Source: Stenopsyche tienmushanensis
Taxonomy: Eukaryota > Arthropoda > Insecta > Trichoptera > Stenopsychidae
Assembly: GCA_008973525.1 (NCBI GenBank)
Contig: WACJ01000056.1
Coordinates: 62,001 to 126,000, forward strand
DNA length: 64,000 nt
Direction of reading: 5' to 3'
The notes under the pieces were generated by a model. The model was not told the DNA's origin and searched no databases. It saw only the letters and a list, made by a program, of their open reading frames with translations. Positions 1 to 9,754 of the stretch are shown piece by piece (position 1 is the stretch's first letter; each line of letters opens with the position of its first letter). A program made the position numbers and the translations under genes.

Positions 1-166
1 AATTTATCCTGACGGGGGATAAGACGTGGGTTATTTTTATTATTTTTTATTACCAACCACTTACCACCGTGCCTGCACAGTAATTGGCAGACTAATTATC
101 GCGGACATACGCTTGCCAAAGCAAAAGAAATCAGGGGATGATGTAAGGAACAATCTCAACTCAATC

Positions 167-430
167 TCACGTGTCCAACAGGTCCTGAAGCGGAGTCTTT
201 GCTTCCATGCCCGGACATGACCACAGGACATGATCTGCTGTCATCTCCGTATGTTTGCATGGACACTCCAAAAGACTACTGAGCCCTACTCCAAGGAGAT
301 GCGATTTAAATCGTCCGTGTCCTGTGAGAAACTGAGAGGTCCAGTGATTTGGAACCACCCAGCGACACGCCAGACGATATTTAATACTATTAAAGAGCTT
401 AAACAGTTGTCTTCCATTCAAGCGGTTCAT
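167..430 (-). pseudogene. R1-type RT C-terminal domain fragment
   Basis: An 87-codon open stretch with LTGHGRFKSHL followed by C-P-C-x-H, then DHVLWSCPGM. This cysteine/histidine pattern is the usual C-terminal region downstream of the reverse transcriptase in R1/jockey-group elements. It is the 3'-most coding part of the minus-strand relic and is not joined in frame to the polymerase part. Confidence 0.75.
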
Positions 431-589
431 CCATCTTGACTGCCATTCTTCTAAGTAAACATTAAGTGCTCTCCTTTTTTAGCGTGATGACGTCTGAAGC
501 TAAGCAAGGTTCTTCCAGAAGGGTTGAATTCAATGTGTTGTTGCCTATAAAAATGTTGGCCCGATTCTTAAGCCTAAAAGGGACCACAC

Positions 590-970
590 TCAACTGCAAC
601 TGCAGGTCCAACGGCGGGGGTTACCCTGGGGCTTAGCCACCAGATAAGACACCGGGGACCGGAGCCGAATGAGGTTGCCATCTAAATGGATTGAGGGTGG
701 TCTAGCGCTGTGAGATTGGAATTGGATCGCGCACGTCTTTGCCGGAGCAAAAGCGAGCTTATTAAGCGCACTCCAGTCCGACAAAGACACGACAGCGGTA
801 TTTGAACGGTTCTTGATTTCCTGTCTAGAGTCCCCCCGGACGATCAACGCTAGATCGTTGGCATAAGATGTGAGGGAACTACCTGAAGACAGAATAATAT
901 TAAAATGTCGTCCAGGAGGACATCCCAAAGTATTGGTCCTTGTGGGCATCCCCTGGACAAATGGTGACAA
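590..970 (-). pseudogene. RT palm fragment with mutated catalytic YADD (reads YAND)
   Basis: The fragment contains YANDLALIVRG followed by LSDW..LNKLAFAPAKT, the standard R1-clade sequence around reverse transcriptase motif C. The motif should read Y/F-A-D-D; here the first catalytic aspartate is asparagine, so the enzyme could not work even without the frameshifts. It overlaps the preceding palm fragment (850-1089) in another frame, placing a frameshift near 890-905. Confidence 0.75.
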
Positions 971-1089
971 AGCAAGGTGGAGTCAGCATCAGCCATCACC
1001 AGGTGATTGGAAAGGTAGCCTTTCAGCCCTAGCTTCAGCAAGACCGCCGCCCACCAGGCATTGTCAAATGCTCCTACAAAATCGAACAT
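850..1089 (-). pseudogene. RT palm fragment with motif A
   Basis: Contains MFDFVGAFDNAWW (motif A, catalytic aspartate present) and RGCPQGPILWDVLLDDIL (motif B), typical of non-LTR reverse transcriptases. The frame is lost shortly after the LDDIL segment, where the downstream palm fragment continues in a different frame. Confidence 0.75.
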
Positions 1090-1182
1090 AACAATAGTTT
1101 GAGAACGACAACACAGACAGCGACGAATTCCGTATCTCCTGTGCCGCTATGTGATCTGTTCCGGACTCCCGGACTAGCCACA

Positions 1183-1568
1183 CAAAATATCATCCACAGC
1201 AATTTATCCCGATCAGAATGATCACCACGCGGGAGCTATCAGGTGCCCTACCTTTCCACTCCGCGCCCTCCAGAGGAGGCGAGGTCCCTACAAGGAGAAC
1301 AGCTTCTGATTTTGCATGTACCCGGAGGTACGCTGGATGGAAGGAAAAAGGAAGGATGGAGACGGGGTATGCTAAGATCAAAGAATAAACCACGAGTTCA
1401 CTGCCCTCACGAGTCCAACCTCAGTTTGAAGGGGGCTGCAAGATGGATAAATCCAAACTGCAGGGACTTCAACCCCTTCCCCGTGGTACTCGTATTGGTT
1501 CAGCCATTCGTAGTACTAAATCCACGGAGACGAGTCTACTCCACATCATTTTCCCAGGGTCTCGACCG
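1183..1568 (-). repeat. Foreign repeat inserted in the R1 reverse transcriptase
   Basis: This segment separates the fingers block (FGFRPGK, 1569-1766) from the palm block (GAFDNAWW, 850-1089), which should be only some 20-40 residues apart. About 1410-1540 matches about 49,930-50,040 in the same orientation, sharing a 5'-GAGTCCAACCTCAGTTTGAA run and a GGTACTCGTAT run. The 50-kb copy lies 3' of a second R1-clade coding relic, so this looks like a 5'-truncated 3'-UTR piece of that family that landed in the first element. The exact insertion edges are uncertain. Confidence 0.55.
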
Positions 1569-1766
1569 TTACTCACATTTGCCAGGGCGAAAGCCGAACT
1601 GCGTCGGGGATAGTAGCGAGCTGATTCCCAAGATACCCCTTAGTCGCGCTGTAATCAGTTTCTCTAAAACCTTGCCAAGAATTGGCAGCAGTACGATGAG
1701 TCTAAAAGATTTAGGATTACTGGGAGGCCTGCATGCCTTGGGCTCGGGGATAAAGACTAAATCCAA
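1569..1766 (-). pseudogene. RT fingers fragment
   Basis: A 65-codon stretch reading ...PKSFRLIVLLPILGKVLEKLI..RL....LLSPTQFGFRPGK, the N-terminal (motif 0-2) part of a non-LTR reverse transcriptase. It is the 5'-most recognisable piece of the relic; nothing upstream on the minus strand resembles the endonuclease. Confidence 0.75.
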
Positions 1767-1776
1767 AATCTAAAAG

Positions 1777-2480
1777 ACATTTCAAAAAGAGCTGGCGGCG
1801 GAAGTCTAAGACACTGACATAAAAAAGCTGATTCCCCGACTTCAGAAATGTCTCAATCTCAACGGCGATTACGTTGAAAAATAGTTAAATATATTTGTGA
1901 AGTATCCTGTGAATTTTAATTAAATACAAGCATCTTTCGATCCTATATACATGTTGTAACCTTACTTTCTGGTTAATTTGTATCTTCAAAATATTGATAT
2001 TAGTCTTAGAAACGTATTCTCTGTCCAAAAAGAGGATTGAATGCACTTGAAGATGGCGGAGAAAATTAAATGCAATTGCATCATCTGTCATCCATTTGTT
2101 GTCAGTATGTTCAAGTGCTCTAAATTAATTATCAAACCACAGCTAAAGCATGGATTGAAATTACTCCGACGCGAAAATGCTTATCTTATATGACTGACCC
2201 CGTGGTTTGATGTGGGATAAAAATTGTTGCAGGGAGGATTTAGAACCAATGCCTTCAACACAAAACGATGTGCTTCATCATCAGAAAGTCTCGCAGCTGG
2301 GTCTGTCCGAAGCCGAAAATAAATATAAATGGAATTAGCTCTCTTTTAATTTTCCCTCTTTTTTTCTACTTTTTCAGCGCCGATAGATGAAAATGTTGTC
2401 CAGGCGACATAGTATAGGATGTATTGCGTCAAGTTAATAACAGCATCTATCTCTCAATCCCTTCCTCCCCCCTACTTCCC
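1777..2480. other. Non-coding stretch with a mariner-end fragment
   Basis: No gene is visible. Near 1950-1975 there is GTAACCTTACTTTCTGG, the same sequence as the terminal repeat of the mariner-like element ending at 37,725, so this is probably a solo mariner end. The rest is AT-rich with no open frame of note. Confidence 0.4.
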
Positions 2481-2499
2481 ACATATTCCAATGTCTCAC

Positions 2500-2600
2500 G
2501 AGTCGATGAATAGCCTTGACTGCGGGAAGATGTATCTTTCCTGCAGGCTCGTTTGTAATCTCGTAGCTGTAACATCTCTTTGTATCAAATAAAGATTATT
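2500..2600. repeat. Short repeat shared with 49,560-49,690
   Basis: A GGGAAGATGT...TTCCTGCAGGCTC...TAGCTGTAaC.TCTCT arrangement here is repeated around 49,600-49,660 with moderate divergence. Both copies contain a small hairpin (GGGAAG/CTTCC type). At 49.6 kb it lies just beyond the 3' tail of the second R1 relic. The family is unknown. Confidence 0.5.
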
Positions 2601-3260
2601 GTCAAGACGAATGCATTTGTGTCATACGTTTACATGAGCTTATTAACGCGATTTTTGCTATGAATGCAAAGTGAATTTTGACAGTATGACTGGAATAAAT
2701 ATTTTTAACATTTCAAAGATATTTTTAAGCATGTTTCCCGGCCAGTTTCTGAGCCGGAAATATTTTTCATTGCGAAATCTGTATCGTTTTATTGTAAGTC
2801 CCATAAAATGTACGGCGTAGTGTGCTCAGAATTCTTTCACGCGACGCCACTGAAATTTGTTTTAAACAAAATTATGTAACATACGTTCTTTGTGCTAAAA
2901 TACGTGCTGAAAATATTCACACATTTCCACGAGGGCTATTTTATTTAGTGTTGTTACTGGCGAACTAGGATTTATGGTCGTTGTGTTAATTCGCAGACAT
3001 GCCCAGGCGAATAAATAGGTTTCATTATTATATTTCGATGAGAGTTTTTATTATCTTCACTTTGACGAAAGCGAAGCATGAATGGACGATTTTTTATCAA
3101 AGGCAGCGTTGAGGATGAAAGCTGAAAAGTTTTTAGGATAATTGAAAAAGTTTTCTCGATTTGACTGAAAATATCATCAGCTCCGATTGATTCGGGGCGC
3201 TTTTGTATTTTGTGAAAGGAATAACGTTTGGGTGTATTAATTTGCTTTTTTTATTTTTAG
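2601..3260 (+). other. Upstream intron or non-coding DNA before the cuticle exon
   Basis: No convincing coding exon is visible here. The segment ends in a pyrimidine-rich tract and TTTTTAG at 3254-3260, a good splice acceptor, so at least its 3' part should be intronic to the cuticle gene that follows. The exon with the signal peptide was not found in the window. Confidence 0.5.
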
Positions 3261-4275
3261 GAGGCGAAACATTACGCTTTTTCTTATTCTGTGCGAGATC
3301 ATTACACTGGGGATGATTTCTCTCATTCTCAAAGACAGAGCGGTTCCGGGACTAATGGAGAATATAGAGTGAAATTGCCTGATGGAAGATTGCAGATAGT
3401 TTCTTATACGGCCGATAATGGCGGTTATAAAGCGGAAGTCCGCTTATGAAGAAGACAATGAAGCAGGGAATGATTATCAGCAGAATCAACTCACTCCAAG
3501 TCCGCCCACAAGAATTGAACAGATTCCAGTTGAAGATCATAAGCTGGGAAGAATCGTTGTGCCGAGTAGAGAGTACCAGGAATATCCCGATGAAGAATTT
3601 GCAGATTACTACGACGATGAAAATGGTAAGGTTGTATCCCAGGAACCACCTAGGGAAGTATTGATTACAAGCAAACCGGGTTATCTACACACGACTGCGT
3701 CCACTGAACCAAATTTGCTCTACAAACAATTGATCTATCACAACAAGGATGGCACAAAATCCAGTGCTTACGTTATGACCACACCTGCTCCCGTCGTCTA
3801 TTTACAAGACGACGCTTTGGATGGCAACGGACAAAATGTCGGCAAATACATGCACTATTACGATCCCAGTGCTGTCAAATTTGTAAGCACAACACCCAAG
3901 TATGAGCTGGTGGACAATTCGATAGCTACAGGTGGGTCTGCACCCTCGTCCACTACCGGCGGTTACTTTGACAGACAAAGGGGCTATTTTACTGCCTCCA
4001 GTACACCCGCCCCCGGTGGCGTCGACATTTACGACCACTTGGACACCCCTGACGTTAATTTAAAGTCCAAAGGCGGTCAGGTGAAGTACACGAGCGTGTC
4101 GCCACTGGTTTACAGGGTCTCGCAGAGTACAACCCCAGAGCCGAGTTATGCGATACAAGGAGAGATCGAAAATGGACAAAGAAAAACTGCACAACATACT
4201 GGTGGAGGAAACTACTATTCACTGCCTATTGGGAATATTGATATTGGAAAATATTTTACATTTACGAAGCGATAG
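3261..4275 (+). pseudogene. RR-type (pro-resilin-like) cuticle protein, last exon, frameshifted
   Basis: Structural exocuticle protein that would bind chitin through a Rebers-Riddiford domain. After a splice acceptor ending at 3260, frame 1 reads HYAFSYSVRDHYTGDDFSHS, then GTNGEYRVKLPDGRLQIVSY and TADNGGYKAEV, an almost perfect RR domain. This frame stops with TGA at 3447-3449. The second frame (3445 to the TAG at 4273-4275) carries straight on with YEEDNEAGND and about 275 residues rich in Tyr, Thr, Pro, Asp and Ser (YYD, STTP, TTPAP, TTPEP), a typical linker/C-tail. The natural join is KAEVR-YEEDNEAG, so a single extra base near 3443-3445 breaks the gene. It is either a recent null allele or pseudogene, or an assembly error; the long open tail favours a recent event or an error. 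The first exon with the signal peptide was not found. Poly(A) signals follow. Confidence 0.8.
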
Positions 4276-4306
4276 ATTTATTATAGATATAAAATGCATT
4301 TACAAA

Positions 4307-4312
4307 AATAAA
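4307..4312 (+). terminator. AATAAA polyadenylation signal of the cuticle gene
   Basis: AATAAA 32 bases after the stop codon; a second AATAAA lies at 4386-4391. Either could set the 3' end of the transcript. Confidence 0.5.
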
Positions 4313-4477
4313 CATCTTAAACATTATTTAAAATTTATTTTGCCTAAAAATCTTCTGTCCATTCGTTTATTACACGGTGATAACAAATAAAGTTCTTGCA
4401 AGAATAAAAATACTAAGCAAGTAAGAATAAAAATATCACTTTATAAAAATAAGGCGAAAAACTTATAAAATATATAT

Positions 4478-4560
4478 AAACTCAAACCTCTTTTTGTGCG
4501 ACTTTTTTTGATGCGATTTCGAAGTTATGCGGTTTTTTTTAAAGCAATTTATCTAATACT
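4478..4560 (+). repeat. Solo end of the TTTGTGCG-family DNA element
   Basis: Contains CTCAAACCTCTTTTTGTGCG and GATTTCGAAGTTATGCGG, the terminal repeat and the next segment of the elements at 36.1, 42.9 and 47.0 kb. Only one end is present. Confidence 0.65.
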
Positions 4561-4737
4561 TTATCGATAAACATTGCAAGTCACCCTCTCTACGGAGGTT
4601 AAATATGGATTTCCGTCGCGTATGCTGCGAGTTCGTCTCGGGGCTGCGGTGTCTCATCGCACGTCTCGCATAATAAACTGCGTACACAAACAATATTTTT
4701 ACTATGCTTATATTATTCCCGTAAGTGTAAATAATGA

Positions 4738-4825
4738 GTTGACAAAGTTTTATTGCAATCGGATGAACGGTATGGCAGCGCATTAAATACGAACAAACAA
4801 ATATTATTTTTTTATATACTAGATA
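4738..4825 (+). repeat. Retroposon 3'-tail repeat (GGTATGGCAGCGCATTAAA family)
   Basis: Carries AAGTTTTATTGCAATCGGA, TGAACGGTATGGCAGCGCAT and TTTTTATATACTAGA in order. The same block occurs twice near 22,470-22,680 and twice near 59,670-59,880. The form (an 'AAGTTTTAT...CAATCGG' run, then a tail ending in a TATTAGA-like run) resembles 3' tails of RTE/SINE-type retroposons in insects. Confidence 0.55.
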
Positions 4826-4829
4826 ATCA

Positions 4830-7800
4830 AAACAGTTATCGGCTTATTATTCCTTACTAAAATTAGATGTAAATTTACACAATAATAACATTATTGACTG
4901 TGATTGAATTAGAGGTTGATTGAAATTCAATAAAAAGTCATCAATTTGTTGTTTAGTAAAAGAGTTATTGTTTTATTAGTCATCCTACGAACTTATTGAG
5001 TAGTGTGTTATTGGTGTGTTTTTTAAAGTTTTAATTAATAAACGTATATTTTTAAATTAATTATTATAATATATTAATTAGAGTTGAGTTGGTTGATTGA
5101 ATTGATATTCGGTGCCATATTTGTGTTCAGAAATCTTAAATCGCCGGGATTGCATTCTTAGAAAAGCAGTCTTACTTACTGCAAAAGATTCTAAAGCTGT
5201 GGTCTCATCAAATCATTATTTTAAAAGCCAACATTTAACTTATTATCGAATTATTAAGGAGATCAATCGAGCATTATTTCAAAGCCAACAACATCTCATT
5301 GAGCCGATCATACTTGGGTGGAAAATAAAAATATTTAATAATTTGCAGATTTTCACTTCGGAGATATCCCCTCCCTCCATTGTAAGTATGGAAGTATTGG
5401 GAAATTAAACAAGTTTTTCCGGACCAAAGGAAAAGTCAGGAAAACGTGTGTCTGGTTTAAATGGAAAACTGGATGTCTTCGTCAAATGTCAACGACAGAA
5501 ATTGGAAATGAAATCTCACATATAAAGAGACCGATCGGGGAAACTGGAATGCGAGCCCGGAAAATTTCTGCGAGTTTCCCGGTGATATGTATGTCACCTA
5601 ATCTGGCGATAATGCGACGTTCATGGTGTTTCGTAGAATAATTTTCATCATATTATCTATATTTAAGGCGCATTGAATTTGAATTGTTAACGTATGCATC
5701 CCCAAAATAGATGAGATCCCAAGCTTATTAATAGAGTTTCCATACGAGCTCGATTCATATCTCAGCGCTAATTGTGCCGTAGAGCTTGAATTCGCTAAGT
5801 TACAGTACAAATCTATTAATTCAAAGCGTGTAAACATTAGCGTATGTCTAATTGGGGGAAATTAAAAGTCGCAATATTCATGAATAGCGGGCGCGCCTTA
5901 AACATTGATTATATGCAATACAAGCCACGCGTGAGTAAATACAAGCATTTTTTTTGTATTCAATGCGATTTTTAGTATCGGGATACTTAGTTTTGTACAA
6001 TATTTAATTATCATTTTGCTTCGGAATTAAACAGACCGTTATTATTAAGCCGAGCTTATAAATTACAAGCGGGATCGTGATTCGGCACAAAGTTTTGGTT
6101 TTGGAAGGGCCTCCTACCGATTTCCTTACAAAGGACAAATGCATTTTTCAATTATAATGGCGACTGGTGTACGACGCAAAATTTAATTTAATACGAGTTA
6201 TCTCCACCCAAGTTTGCTTCATTTCCCCGCTTGATTAAGACAATACCTAGATCAGAGGGAGTAAAATACGGCCCGCGGGGCGGATGCGGCCCTTCATCAC
6301 ATTTAATCCAACCCGCGTTGTCGACAATATATAATTAACAAACAGCCCCATAAAGCGTGAATGTAAATACGATATTCGCATGGATACTTGGACGTTTATA
6401 CTTTTTTTGCACGAAACGACTTAAAAATGCAGATTGATTGTCATCTTGAAGCATGAAAAATGACGGCTTGCGATGAATTTCCGCCGAAAATGAAATATTC
6501 CCTACAACGTTTCACATTTCAAATAATTTCGACGTACATGTGAAACGCCAAGGATCAATATTGAAAGCATAAAAATAAACTCGCCATAAAAGCGATCGCT
6601 GCAGAAATGCAAACCCGCACGAATAGAAGCATGGGACTCATAAACAATGAAATTTCACCATGACAGGTGTATATTTTTATTGTTTCCATGACATATTTCT
6701 GTCTTATATATTTTCCTTTTTATTTGCAAACTTAAAGATCTTTTCCATTTTCTCACCGTATTGTTTCATCCAAGATAGGATCCCCTGGAGCTAACCATGA
6801 ATTTTGTAGGAGTCCGAATGACGAATGGCCTTGGATTGTTATATAGCTTTTTTATTTATTTTGGAATACTATTTGAATATAAATAGTGGCATTAAAAATG
6901 CAAAACAAATACATTTAGCCAAACGAATGTCTAATATTTTGCTCAATATAAATAAATAACTTGATTTTTCATTGCACACATATCTTATATTACAGGGAAA
7001 CAACTCACCTTTCTATTTAATATTGTTGAGTATGTATACATTTGCATTTAGTTAGTATTACGCCGATTCAATTTTCGTGTGGTTTTGTAGAAAGTTTGTA
7101 GTTTTTTTTAAACTATTTTTAGACGTTCCCGAAAAAAAATCCCGTGTATAATGTTCATCGTGATCAATTAATGAACCGCATCCAGATTCCACGCAAATCC
7201 TACATTCAGCCAGGTGACCCTACATTCAGGGATTTCTGCTCTAAACGATGATTTATTTGATACAACGTCCATGCTCGAATCAACTCCCTTTCGCAGGCAA
7301 AAAGTCCAAAGCGCTTAATATTCCGATTGCATTTTAAGTATAAAGTTCATCAGGTAATGGGATTATCAGTGGCGATCAATAGGGGATAAAATTCGCACCA
7401 AATCGGGAGAAGATCCGCCTTATATTTTACGTCACATCCGTTCAAAATCTCATCTCTCATGCGCGCGAAAATTCGCCAAAAAATCCACCTCAACCCGAAG
7501 ACGCATACGAAAGCAACGGGATGAAGTTTGTTATAAAGGGAGGCAGCGGAGCGTGAAATCGCAAACGTTTTTGCAAATTGAATAATATAAATAAGGTCAG
7601 AATCAAATTAGTGTGATGAACAATATATATGTAGTGGGTAAAGTTCAGTTAAGCTATCGCGTTTTGAAGGCTTTCACTTTCCCACCGCTAAAAGCGAAGC
7701 TTTACCAGGAATGCGAGAGAGCGTGAGGGCAAAGCTTCGAGGGTTGTTATAGTGAGACGCATGACTAACTTTAGGAACAAAAGTTAGTATTTTCAGCAAA

Positions 7801-8100
7801 AGATACGGTAATTGGTAAACAAAAGTTATCACAAGTTAATGAGGTCCTATATTAATAGTTCCAGATGAACGAAGAAAATCTATTTCATATGGGCGCGGAG
7901 GAAATGCCAATATTTCATCCCTTGGGAAATTTCCGGACGATCGAAATAATTCGGAAAGAAATCATTAAGTGTACACGGTAAATAATGACAGGGCGTACAT
8001 GTTCTGTTAATAACATATTTGAGTATTTCACATATCATCTATGATAGATATTCTGAATAGAGAACCGTAAAAAGCTTGCTTGAAAATACATAACATATCC
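4830..8100. other. Gene-free stretch
   Basis: I see no protein or RNA gene. The sequence is mostly unique, with base composition swinging between very AT-rich and moderately balanced patches (for example 5.5-7.6 kb), which may include conserved non-coding DNA. One hAT-like terminus is listed separately at 6253. Confidence 0.4.
6253..6300 (+). mobile_element. hAT (ZBED/Charlie-type) terminus
   Basis: CAGAGGGAGTAAAATACGGC followed by CCGCGGGGCGGATGCGGCCC. A CAG start with a CGGCCCGCGG..CGGAT.CGGCCC core is the well-known end of many animal hAT elements. No matching opposite end was found nearby. Confidence 0.5.
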
Positions 8101-8105
8101 TTTTC

Positions 8106-8345
8106 CAAGGTTTTGAACCGGGACTATTTCAAAAACCAATAACCGGTTAAACCATTATTTTTGCCGGAATTGAAACGATTCAAAATATCGGTTTTATCGG
8201 TTCGGTACAAGTATTATTCGAAATAGAGTTTGTTTGTAATTTTGTGTTGATAATATGTGATCTACATCATTCTTATACAGAATGTGATTGTATTCATCTT
8301 ATAATTTCTATATATTTGTTTTGTTCCTAGACTGGGACTCCCGAA
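8106..8345 (+). repeat. GGTTTTGAACCG-family repeat, copy 1
   Basis: Starts AAGGTTTTGAACCGGGACTA, continues with ATTTTTGCCGGAA, repeated CGGTTTTATCGGTT words, and a GACTGGGACTCCC block. The same order of words occurs near 12,975-13,370, 31,230-31,690 and 61,270-61,475, where the far end reads CGGTTCAAAGCCTT. This suggests a DNA element with AAGGCTTTGAACCG-like inverted ends. Confidence 0.55.
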
Positions 8346-8349
8346 ACGA

Positions 8350-9510
8350 AACGAATTATATAAGAGAAGATCTATGGGTAAATGGCAAAACTATCATCAT
8401 TCATAAATTACATTTTAATCATTGTCAAACTTATTTAATCGTGTCGATTTTTTCACATTTTTTCAAATTTAGAAAAGCAGTTAAGTCTGGATCGAGGTGA
8501 TCTATCATAAATGTTAACCGTTTTTCATAAACTTTCTTTAAATTTTATTACAATATTATTAAATTACAGCTTGAAGTTTTTAAAGGTATTTTGCAAAGTG
8601 TACGTTATACGTTTTTATGACATGAATTCTTATAACAAAGATCTTTCGTCATCCCAGAAACTAGTCAACATTACTTTTCTAGTGGATTTCCCAACCTAAG
8701 CTTTTAAATTCGGAGAAAATTGTATGTTTTAATTAGATGGACTCCATTTTAGACTTTCTAAGATTAAATTAAAATTCGTTTTCTGTCACCAAATGTTCGA
8801 AAAACTACCTTAAACATATTATCACTTTTTGGCATATTTATTCTGAATTAACTTTATATGCATTGACGTATTTGTTATAAGTTAAAATGTAAGATATTGC
8901 CTTTATAAGTTATATCAAAACACTCTGTGGTAAAATAATATTTTCTATGATTTCTTTGGGTTGATTTTGCTTCTTTGGGCCTCAAATAATTTATAATTTT
9001 CACTGTAACAGAAGTCGGATATCTTATTCGTTTCTGTAAATATTCAGCTTTGGAAGCTTTTTCTAATATTACATGAATACAATGACTACTTTTATTAATC
9101 AATGTGAACAGTGAATCCTCAACGAAACCTATTTAGAGCATGAAACTCGAATTCTTGATTGGAAAAGATGCAAATATTTCTGTATAGACTTCTGAAGACG
9201 ACAAGTACAAGTGGAAATACAACAGGATTTTTTTTCATTCTTATTTTATATCGTGCTCTGAAAAAACTACACATTTTTCATTTCATGAATATCTTTGAAG
9301 ATGCATTAATAGCTTTTTATGATTACGTAGATATGCCAACCTTGATACACAATGGATAAGAAATGATGAAAAATATTAGTAAGATATAAAAATGATTTAT
9401 AAAGGCGTTTCATATGAACGTTCGGAATTCGCAGGTGAGACTTTTTTTAAATCCAAATAATCTTCAATAGCTTAAATAGTGTTTTCCCACCAAAAAAAAA
9501 ATCGCATCTT
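8350..9510. other. Gene-free AT-rich stretch
   Basis: Only short chance open frames; no domain, RNA gene or clear repeat recognised. Confidence 0.4.
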
Positions 9511-9752
9511 TATTGTCCAATATATGTACACATATATACAGTACATATATGTTTTTCAAATTTTTATATTAACCTTTCCCTACCGGTGATGTATTTACTA
9601 CACCTCGGCTCTAATAATGGGAATATCGATATGAAATATAATAGATACGGGGTTCAAAATTTTTGTATTCCTTTATAATGTAATTACGAATCACATTTAA
9701 AGTATTATAGTATATAATTATTCATCTGCAGCGACGGAAATAAATAATTTTG
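9511..9752. repeat. Dispersed repeat shared with 56,612-56,850
   Basis: About 240 bases including CCCTACCGGTGATGTATTTA, GGGAATATCGATATGAAATA and CATCTGCAGCGACGGAAATA recur in the same order and orientation at 56.6 kb with roughly 85-90% similarity by eye. The 56-kb copy lies inside a hAT-like element. Confidence 0.65.
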
Positions 9753-9754
9753 GC

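Larger units (their letters stand above)
1..1770 (-). mobile_element. Degenerate R1-clade non-LTR retrotransposon, 5'-truncated
   Basis: Read on the minus strand, this stretch holds in order the fingers, palm and C-terminal parts of an R1-type reverse transcriptase, but in several frames with stops and one foreign insertion. Around 1766-1569 is a KSFR..LLP.LGKVLEKLI block ending in FGFRPGK; around 1089-850 a DF.GAFDNAWW block and a GCPQG block; around 970-590 the catalytic-loop region; around 430-167 the TGHG...CPC...DHVLW.CP C-terminal region. The endonuclease and ORF1 expected upstream are absent, so the copy is 5'-truncated, as is usual for non-LTR elements. The 3' end lies near or beyond base 1. 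Family membership comes from motif order and wording; the exact R1 subfamily is not known. Confidence 0.8.

Noticed and set aside
1243..1773. 176-codon plus-strand open frame
   Set aside because: It is antisense to the R1-type reverse-transcriptase relic and the inserted repeat; no motif of its own.
3038..3110. ATG followed by a hydrophobic stretch (MRVFIIFTL) upstream of the cuticle exon, as a possible signal-peptide exon
   Set aside because: No splice donor follows in a sensible place, there is no cleavage-site context, and the frame ends quickly. Not enough to call the first exon.
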